From Paraphysoderma sedebokerense (taxonomy: Eukaryota > Blastocladiomycota > Physodermatomycetes > Physodermatales > Physodermataceae), in contig JAHLJZ010000186.1 in NCBI GenBank assembly GCA_025602915.1, forward strand, positions 1 to 12,517: 12,517 nt of DNA. Direction: 5' to 3'. The position numbers and the translations under genes are program-made. Below, one piece after another: positions 1 through 6,596 of the stretch (position 1 is its first letter; each line of letters starts with the position of its first letter). Under the pieces are notes generated by a model, which worked only from the letters and a program-made list of their open reading frames with translations, had not been told where the DNA came from and did no database searches.

Positions 1-251
1 GGTTCGTATTTTATTGAGTATGCTAACATGCTGTGGCCGTGGACGACTTGGGCGTCAACACTCAAGCCCTTGCTCACCAATAGCTTCAGAATTTCCAATC
101 GATTGCGAGAGATGCACGAAGCTAGGATGCGGTCGCCGGAGTAAGTCCCGACGATTAACTGCTGGCAACCGGGTTGAAGGAGAATCAGCCTTACTCCGTC
201 GAGATCATTTTGGCCGATAGCATTGCAGAGTAACTCCACAGAGGGTGCCAT
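1..251 (-). CDS. Ankyrin-repeat protein, 5' part only (runs off the left edge)
   Basis: Read on the minus strand, an ATG at 251-249 opens a frame with no stop for 83 codons to the window edge, so only the N-terminus is present. The protein begins MAPSVELLCNAIGQNDLDGV and continues with ILASCISRNRLEILKLLVSK followed by GLSVDAQ. This has the ankyrin pattern: a leucine-rich helix pair, an xxLEILKLLVSKG core, and a hydrophobic loop before the next unit. About two imperfect repeats are visible. Ankyrin repeats are protein-binding scaffolds, and no catalytic domain is seen in this piece. The gene is divergent from the SIR2-like gene, with 226 bases between the two start codons, so they may share a promoter region. 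The function and the rest of the architecture lie outside the window. The plus-strand frame at 14-220 is its shadow. Confidence 0.68.
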   Translation of the reverse strand, partial: MAPSVELLCNAIGQNDLDGVRLILLQPGCQQLIVGTYSGDRILASCISRNRLEILKLLVSKGLSVDAQVVHGHSMLAYSIKYE

Positions 252-477
252 CCTAGTATAATTACGGCAGTCTTAGGGTGGTTATATTTTAAATAATTCT
301 TTTAAGTACGGTTGGAGTGACATTGTCAATAGTATTTTTTGCACGTGACCGCACTAACTAGTGACCGTTACGAAATCCGTTACGAAATCCACCGTTACGA
401 AATTCATTTCTGACATTTGGACTCCTTGGCAAAACTGGTTGAAGTCAATCTTCTTCTTTACTTTAATCAACCTGAAA
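252..477. promoter_or_regulatory. Divergent intergenic region between the ankyrin and SIR2-like genes
   Basis: This 226-base interval separates two start codons that point away from each other. It contains an AT-rich stretch around 286-306 (a TATATTTTAAATAA-like core), a CACGTG palindrome at 342-347, and three near-copies of a 12-base unit (GTTACGAAATCC) at 367-378, 379-390 and 394-405. The repeats lie between the palindrome and the likely SIR2-like start, so they are either leader sequence or binding sites. The promoter role is inferred from position. CACGTG alone is weak evidence because about three copies are expected by chance in a window of this size. Confidence 0.35.
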
Positions 478-2178
478 ATGCCACAGACACCCAACTCTCA
501 ACTCCTTGCTGACATTGCCTCAAAAGTTCTCAATCCAAACACTAACGTGACTTTCATTTGCGGAACCGGTACGTCGATGGGGGCCAGCGATGGATCGAAC
601 TCTGTTCTGTCGTGGGCTGGGTTGATAGAAAGTGGAGAGCGTAGAGCCAATATTTCACCTGCTGCCAACGCTGTCCCTACAGTAAGAGCTTCAGAAATTA
701 GAAGGGTCCTTGGCGAAGACGATTTCAACCAGTGGATCAGAGAAACCTTTGGGAACCTTCACCCTGACCCAAACCGCAGTCAAGTTTATCAAGAGCTCCG
801 TTTGTTGGAAAAGGCAGGTTGTTACTTGGCTACCACGAATTACGACACCTTCATTCAGCATCCGCCAGATCGTACCGGACTTTGTACTCTAACCTATGCG
901 TCCACCCATCAAAACCTCAAGAAATATTTCGACAAGTCATTGCCCGGCGTCCTTCACCTGCATGGTGCATTCAATTGGCCGAACAAAATTGTTTTTGGTG
1001 AAGATGATTATAGCTCGCTGCTTGCCGCTACACCTGAAGCTTCAGCTTACCGCTTGATCATAAACGCAATCTTCGCACTTCACACTGTTATATTTATTGG
1101 TTGTGGGGATGGGCTTAATGATCCTCATTTCACAAATATAAGCCAGCGTCTGCAGCCGCTAAGAGAGTTCTGTGACGTCTATGCTATAGTTAAAGATCCC
1201 AGGAGTCTTCCAAACTGGATCACTCCTATCATTATTCAAGACTATCCTGACATCCCTAACATTCTTCGGTCATTTGTTCCTATGCAAACTATTACTATAC
1301 ATCTTTCTTCAACACCCTCAGACCTGCAACATTGGTCGCGACTCCTCTTACAACATCTTGGAGCCGTAGGTCAGTTCGTTTCCCTTCGAAGCCTCACAAC
1401 TGGCAGAAACCTTGTTCAAGTCGAATTACCACGAACTTATGCTGAGGAATTTTTCAGAGGCATTAATCGAGCGGATACGAAAGAACAGCTGAGTATTAGG
1501 GTAGTAAAGATGGGAAATGTATTGCCAGAAGATACTGATTCAGCTAGCTCTGATTATTTCCAAATCGAAAATCAGAATTCGCTTATCATTCACTATCTCA
1601 TGAATTCATCTTCCGATATCGAGCTGATAAAAGCAGTTGAACGATACGCAGAAGCTACAGACAGGGACGGTCTGTTACTTCATCCTACGACGATTTGGTA
1701 CATACTACAACGAATCGACCGCCTTCTAATGAGACGATCTGACAACGCCGTATCGAGCGAGAATTTTCTTGTGTTGCTTGAAGCTTCAAATTTATTTTTA
1801 TTTAAAGTCAATCAATCCTCGAACGTTGAAGAAAATACTCGTACTCAGCTATTGAAACAATTCAGCTATATTGGATTCTCAGCTGCATATGAATTTATCA
1901 AATACCGTTACGCTGAAACAGAAGCACGTCATGTAATACATGCAGGGGCGTCTCTTCTTCTCTCAGCCATAAACTGTCACCGACATGGTTTAGAGGACAC
2001 AAGGCAGAGAGAAATTCGCTACTTGAACCAACTCAGGTCAGCTGTCAACGAGTCTCGGATCAGCAATCGACAAATATATATTGACATGCTCAACTTATCA
2101 ATTGAGATTGTTGGGACGGAGGATTCAGGCGGAAGGGCCAAACTTCAAAATCAATTTCAATCATGCCTCTATACGTAA
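478..2178 (+). CDS. SIR2-like domain protein (putative NAD+-binding or NAD+-hydrolysing)
   Basis: Uninterrupted frame of 566 residues starting at ATG 478. The frame stays open back to 361 but has only a GTG there and reads through the 12-base repeats, so 478 (A at -3) is the likely start. Residues about 20-220 carry SIR2-like landmarks in order: a glycine-rich nucleotide loop GTGTSMGAS at 29-37, TTNYD at 119-123, LHLHG at 159-163 with H162 in the place of the catalytic histidine, and FIGCGDGLNDPHF at 206-218, typical of the SIR2_2 type rather than of classical histone deacetylases. No Cys4 zinc module of classical sirtuins is evident. Residues about 240-566 look helical and were not recognised. 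Family members bind NAD+, and several bacterial ones destroy it during phage defence. Whether this one is a hydrolase, a deacylase or inactive cannot be read from sequence. No signal peptide or convincing membrane segment is seen. Confidence 0.85.
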   Translation: MPQTPNSQLLADIASKVLNPNTNVTFICGTGTSMGASDGSNSVLSWAGLIESGERRANISPAANAVPTVRASEIRRVLGEDDFNQWIRETFGNLHPDPNRSQVYQELRLLEKAGCYLATTNYDTFIQHPPDRTGLCTLTYASTHQNLKKYFDKSLPGVLHLHGAFNWPNKIVFGEDDYSSLLAATPEASAYRLIINAIFALHTVIFIGCGDGLNDPHFTNISQRLQPLREFCDVYAIVKDPRSLPNWITPIIIQDYPDIPNILRSFVPMQTITIHLSSTPSDLQHWSRLLLQHLGAVGQFVSLRSLTTGRNLVQVELPRTYAEEFFRGINRADTKEQLSIRVVKMGNVLPEDTDSASSDYFQIENQNSLIIHYLMNSSSDIELIKAVERYAEATDRDGLLLHPTTIWYILQRIDRLLMRRSDNAVSSENFLVLLEASNLFLFKVNQSSNVEENTRTQLLKQFSYIGFSAAYEFIKYRYAETEARHVIHAGASLLLSAINCHRHGLEDTRQREIRYLNQLRSAVNESRISNRQIYIDMLNLSIEIVGTEDSGGRAKLQNQFQSCLYT

Positions 2179-3148
2179 TATTACTGTAATCATATGTTTT
2201 TTTATTGTGATGGCAGGATATCTTTAAGAGAGAGGGATAGTTTTGGAATTTTTTCAAATTTGTGAATATGTATTAATACTTTATGCAAGAATATTAGCGA
2301 AATTTCGATTTATCAATTATCATTTTGCAGCCAATCCCTTTTCATAATGCAATTGGACATTCAATAGATTTAACTACCTGACCTGTTGTTGATCGTTATT
2401 CTTATAACAGTAATCTTTTACTCGTTTTTACCGTTAAGTTAGTCAGCCGAAACGTGGAACATTGCCGACATGCCACCAAAGCGATCTACTCATAGGTCCC
2501 AGTGAGTTGTGCAAAATAGATGCCATCAATCATCATTTCAAATTTGCCAAACTTGGGGGATGTAGTATAAGTAGATATTTGTTACACGTTTGTAAATGAA
2601 AATGGGTAGTTTTTATTTTTTATTGTATAATAAAATTACCCGCAGCGAGAATCATCCCGGCCCAGCTAAACCAACAAAGGGAACGTCTACGGCCAAATGC
2701 ACATCTGTCTTAACGGTCAAGAGGTGATCATTGGTCGGTATCGGCAAACGGATTATTAGCGTAAATGCACATTTGTGTTCTAGAATGATGATCAGGTTCA
2801 AATGAAGTCATTGAGTGGAGAGTTAAACAGAGATAAACTCTGGAATTACGATGGCTATATAGTATAGTTGATTTGCGTGCCGAGTCCTGGCAGGACTGAG
2901 AAGGACAGGGAGCTGGAGTCTAATGACCGAGACAGCTTGTAGAATCAAAGTGGCTGCAGGTCAACAATGCAATCACCGCACCCCACTTCAAGTCGTGCTT
3001 TGGTCGTATTACGCTTTGTTCTAGTCTCGGTTCCAGACTGAATCTCCGTTACGCGGAACCGCTCACTCTCTATACGAGCTGACTTGAACGTCTTAAAAAA
3101 CACGTGAAATCACGAGATAAGGGTCTGGCAACGAGACTACGAGACTAG
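2179..3148. other. Intergenic stretch without a convincing gene
   Basis: This is the 3' flank of the SIR2-like gene, with an AATAAA at 2629-2634 inside an AT-rich imperfect hairpin (2604-2641; GGGTA paired with TACCC). A short frame around 2438-2597 has some coding character and reads INHHFKFAKLGGCSISRYLL near its end, vaguely like a zinc-finger fragment. It is under 60 codons, has no good start and ends in TGA, so it is not called. From 2640 to 3020 nothing recognisable was seen. The end of the stretch holds the inverted repeat listed separately. Confidence 0.4.
3021..3148. repeat. Imperfect inverted repeat with 18 and 26 base arms
   Basis: The left arm at 3021-3038 contains CTAGTCTCG followed by CCAGAC. 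The right arm at 3123-3148 contains GTCTGG and then CGAGACTA twice in tandem, ending CGAGACTAG. The arms pair at both ends, and the right arm carries one extra 8-base unit. The loop is 84 bases. It could be a remnant of a small inverted-repeat element or just a structured stretch. No target-site duplication was identified. Confidence 0.4.
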
Positions 3149-3469
3149 GTGCTTTCGTGGTCTTTGGTGGATCTGTTCCAGGAACTAATTCGCCGTGTCG
3201 CGTGGTCGAAGTGTTTAGGAATGGCAGCTGGGGACAGCAAAGTGGGCCTGTTTATAGCGAATTGTCGACGGTTAATGATGATGCCGAAGTGTTTGTCTTA
3301 TAGAGACGCCATCAAGCGTCAATGGCTGAGAGTAAACATAGTAGTGGTGAAGACATGCCTGGTGGAAATAACGCGCCAGAACAGAATTTTGTCAGTTTTG
3401 CTCGATTCTAGTGTTTTTGTCGTCTGCCCATATAGTTTGTCGTGTTCCAATGCAGCATATCAATTTTGA
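3149..3469. other. Unassigned stretch with short plus-strand open frames
   Basis: The plus frame 3121-3303 reads AFVVFGGSVPGTN and then VVEVFRNGSW, which faintly recalls one kelch-type unit. It ends in TAG, lacks a start codon and overlaps the inverted repeat. In the same frame an ATG at 3322 gives a 29-residue polar peptide ending at TAG before 3412. The longest start-to-stop frame (3149-3469) is low-complexity in character and unlike any family known to me. I cannot support a gene here; a decayed gene is possible. Confidence 0.25.
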
Positions 3470-3889
3470 TTATGCTGTTTGAATTCCTGCTGTGGGATAG
3501 GTTAGGTATTTCGATAAGGTTGCAACTTTGCTGAATTGTTCATCAGAAACAATAACGCTTAAACGGAAGGGACCCGATTCAATATTTTCTACATCTAGAG
3601 AAATAGGAACCTCAATAAGGAGTAAATATTTGTTCAGTGGGAGTTGCGCCGTATGAAACAAATCATTGATCTGTATAATGACAAATAAAAAATCAAACTG
3701 TTCACCCAGTCCAAGTCGTTGGCCTTCAATCTCAAAATTTGCGAATACTCTTTTCTTGAAGATGGGCTTTTGCTTTAAAACTGTGAATATTGATTCGCCG
3801 TCTCATGTGAGTCTGACATTAGACCACGAAGTATCGCCTAATAAAAATTCAACCAGTCGAGTGCCTGTATCAACCGACGATACCAGCAT
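3470..3889 (-). pseudogene. Unrecognised minus-strand coding fragment with an internal TGA
   Basis: On the minus strand an ATG at 3889-3887 opens 28 codons (MLVSSVDTGTRLVEFLLGDT...) that end in TGA at 3805-3803. The same frame then stays open for 110 codons to TAA at 3472-3470, with good amino-acid composition (VFANFEIEGQRLGLGEQ, then FDFLFVIIQ, then KYLLLIEVPISLDVENIES). There is no Met after the TGA, so this is either a disabled gene or an exon whose acceptor lies near 3785-3805 (candidate CAG ends exist). I do not recognise the family. The plus strand is also partly open across this stretch, and the assignment to minus rests on the longer, better-composed frame. Confidence 0.35.
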
Positions 3890-4167
3890 TGGAACTTGTG
3901 TACACTCCCTATTCTAATTATGCCTTCAATATCATTATCGAAGAGGTTTCCAAGCAAGTGAAAGGCCGACTTTTCGATCATGGTCCGGAAGGTCAATTCT
4001 GTGTGACGGAAGACAATTTACTACTGCTGGCATTTCAAACACTTCATCGCTACATTCGACAATCCGATATGGATTACTACTTCCATGAAGATGGGCTTTT
4101 GATTGACAATTTTCTTAACCAAGATATATCTAATTCTAGTAACGAAGGTGGAACCAATGTTATGTAA
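3823..4167 (+). CDS. Hypothetical protein fragment without a clear start
   Basis: A plus-strand frame follows a TAG at 3820-3822 and stays open for 114 codons to TAA at 4165-4167. It has plausible protein composition (LELVYTPYSNYAFNIIIEEV, then GRLFDHGPEGQFCVTEDNLL, then YYFHEDGLLIDNFLNQD). The first ATG in frame is late, at 4069, so an upstream exon joined at an acceptor near 3822 (CATTAG) would be needed for a complete gene. The core GAAGATGGGCTTTTG at 4087-4101 is repeated exactly at 3758-3772 with a weakly similar flank. No family is recognised. The minus strand is also open over part of this region, so the coding strand is uncertain. It does not splice in frame to the gene starting at 4446. 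Confidence 0.3.
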   Translation, partial: TTKYRLIKIQPVECLYQPTIPALELVYTPYSNYAFNIIIEEVSKQVKGRLFDHGPEGQFCVTEDNLLLLAFQTLHRYIRQSDMDYYFHEDGLLIDNFLNQDISNSSNEGGTNVM

Positions 4168-4445
4168 ATGAGATAGATGTGGTCTATATACTGTTATTCA
4201 TGGCTAATTATACAGTATTGGAACCTCCCCGAAACGCGCAGTTACCGTGTGAACTAGCACGTGTTTCGGAAAATGTTTGCCCTTTCTGTTCTATAGGAGT
4301 GTGTAAGGCGTTTGGCAGATAACTCTCATTCCTGCTCTTGCTACCAAGGATTGAAAAAAGTCTACTACATTTTGAATTGCATATTTACATTACTTACTTT
4401 TTATTGCGCGTTTGCATATAGAAACCCATTACTGCCGCTTATCTA
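4168..4445. promoter_or_regulatory. Upstream region of the WD40-AAA+ gene
   Basis: This 278-base interval precedes the ATG at 4446 and contains a CACGTG palindrome at 4258-4263 and a T-rich stretch near 4398-4405. The frame of the WD40 gene is closed by TAG at 4419-4421, supporting 4446 as the start. The same TAG could be read as a splice acceptor (CATATAG before AAACCC), which would add the residues KPITAAYL and require an unidentified upstream exon. The promoter role is inferred only from position. Confidence 0.3.
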
Positions 4446-6596
4446 ATGAGCTCTTCAAGTGGCCACCGTCTTCTTGACACATTCCAAGGGCACTCGGAGT
4501 ATGTCAGGTCAGTCGCCGTTGCACCAGATGGAAAGTACGTTTACAGCGGGAGTAATGACTACGCAGTCAAAAAATGGGATTCTTCAAGTGGCCAGTGTCT
4601 TGGTACCTTCCAAGGGCATTCAGATAAAGTCAAATCTGTCGCTGCTTCACCAGATGCAAAGTATGTCTACAGCGGGAGTATTGACAAGACAGTCAAGAAG
4701 TGGGATTCTTCAAATGGTCAGTGTCTTGGCACATTCCAAGGGCATTCTAAGTATGTAATGTCAGTGGCTGCTTCCCAAGATGGAAAGTATGTTTACAGCG
4801 GGAGTGCGGACAAGACAGTCAAGAAGTGGGATTCTTCAAGTGGCCAGTGTCTTGGCACGTTCCGAGGGCATTCAGATTGGGTCTTATCAGTCGCTGTTTC
4901 ACCAGATGGAAAGTACATTTACAGCGGGAGTGCAGACGAGACAGTCAAGAAGTGGGATTCTTCAAGTGGCCAGTGTCTTGGCACATTCCAAGGGCATTCA
5001 GATAAGGTTTTATCAGTCGCTGTTTCACCAGAAGGAAAGTACGTCTACAGCGGGAGTTGGGACGAAACAGTCAAAAAGTGGGACTCTTCTAGTGGCCAGT
5101 GTCTTGGCACGTTTCAAGGGCATTCAAAGCGGGTCATCTCAGTCGCTGTTTCACCAGAAGGAAAGTACGTTTACAGCGGGAGTTATGACGAGTCAGTCAA
5201 GAAGTGGGATTCTTCAAGTGGCCAGTGTCTTGGCACATTCCAAGGGCATTCAGATAAGGTTTTATCAGTCGCTGTTTCACCAGAAGGAAAGTACGTCTAC
5301 AGCGGGAGTTGGGACGAAACAGTCAAAAAGTGGGACTCTTCTAGTGGCCAGTGTCTTGGCACGTTTCAAGGGCATTCAAAGCGGGTCATCTCAGTCGCTG
5401 TTTCACCAGAAGGAAAGTACGTTTACAGCGGGAGTTATGACGAGTCAGTCAAGAAGTGGGATTCTTCAAGTGGCCAGTGTCTTGGCACATTCCAAGGGCA
5501 TTCAGATAAGGTTTTATCAGTCGCTGTTTCACCAGAAGGAAAGTACGTTTACAGCGGGAGTGTGGACAAGACAGTCAAGAAGTGGGATACTTTAAGTGGC
5601 CGGTGTCCGAGCAGTTTCCAACCGCATTCAGATTGTGTGTGGTCAGTCGCTGTTTCACCAGAAGGAAAGTACGTCTACAGCGGAAGTCTAGACGAGACAC
5701 TCAAGAAGTGGGATACTTCAAGTGGCCAGTGTCTTGGCACGTTCCGAGGGCATTCAGATTATGTGTTTTCAGTCGCTGTTTCGCCAGAGGCAAAGTACGT
5801 CATCAGCGGAAGTGCGGACGAGACAGTCAAGAAGTGGGATTCTTCAGGTGGCCAGTGTCTTGGCACGTTTCAAGGGCATTCAGATTGGGTCTTATCAGTC
5901 GCTGTTTCACCAGACGGAAAGTACATCTACAGCGGGAGTTATGACAAGTCAGTCAAGAAGTGGGGTTCTTCAAGTGGTGAATGCCTTGGCACATTCCAAG
6001 GGCATTCAGATAAGGTCAGATCCATCGCTGTTTCACCGGATGGAAAGCACATCTACAGCGCGAGTTATGACAAGTCAGTCAAGAAGTGGGATTCTTCAAG
6101 TGGTGAATGCCTTGGCACATTCCAAGGGCATTCAGATAAGGTCTTATCAGTCGCTGTTTCACCAGATGGAAAGTACGTTTACAGCGGGAGTGGGGACAAG
6201 ACAGTCAAGAGATGGGATTCTTCAAGTGGCCAGTGTCTTGACACGTTCCAAGGGCATTCAAGTGTGGTCTGGTCTGTCGCTGTTTCACCAGATGGAAAGT
6301 ACATCTACAGCGGGAGTCATGACAAGTCAGTCAAGAAGTGGGATTCTTCAAATGGACAGTGTCTTGGCACGCTCCTAGGGCATTCAGATAAGGTCTGGTC
6401 CGTGGCTGTTTCACCAGATGCAGAGTATCTCTACAGCGGGAGTAATGACAAGTCAGTCAAGAAGTGGGATACTTCAAGCGCCCAGTGTCTGAGCACGTTC
6501 CAACCGCATTCAGATTATGTCAATTCAGAGTCTGCATCACCAGATGGAAATTACATCGACAGCGGGAGCGAAGACAAGACAGTCAAGAAGTGGGAC
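4446..6596 (+). repeat. 17-blade WD40 repeat array of nearly identical 126-bp units
   Basis: The array has 17 units of 42 residues (the first has 45 including the start). Each follows the plan SSSGQCLGTFQGHSxxVxSV, AVSPxGKYVYSGSxDxxVKK, WD. Nucleotide identity between units is very high, indicating recent homogenisation. Variation is concentrated: the residue after SGS takes 10 different amino acids in 17 units, the residue after the GHSxxV valine takes eight, and the residue before that valine six. Other positions are almost fixed. Blade 12 ends WG instead of WD, and blade 17 is degenerate. Seventeen is not a multiple of seven, so the array either forms two seven-blade propellers with three left over or is mid-expansion. 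Confidence 0.93.

Noticed and set aside
498-1001. Short frames on both strands within the SIR2-like gene
   Set aside because: Shadows of a gene with clear family motifs.
2470-2600. Possible first exon MPPKRSTHRS with a GTGAGT donor at 2502
   Set aside because: No downstream exon in a compatible frame was found; the candidate acceptors near 2564-2573 lead to stops within about 12 codons.
3121-3303. Single kelch-like unit on the plus strand
   Set aside because: Only one weak unit, no start codon, and it overlaps the inverted repeat; too little to call.
342-4263. CACGTG palindromes at 342-347, 3101-3106 and 4258-4263 as a shared regulatory signature
   Set aside because: About three are expected by chance in 12.5 kb, so their intergenic positions are not persuasive on their own.
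4459-6378. Long open frames of 99-271 residues in other frames over the WD40 array
   Set aside because: They come from the near-identical 126-bp units: one stop-free unit repeated gives a long frame. The WD40 frame has the recognised motif throughout.
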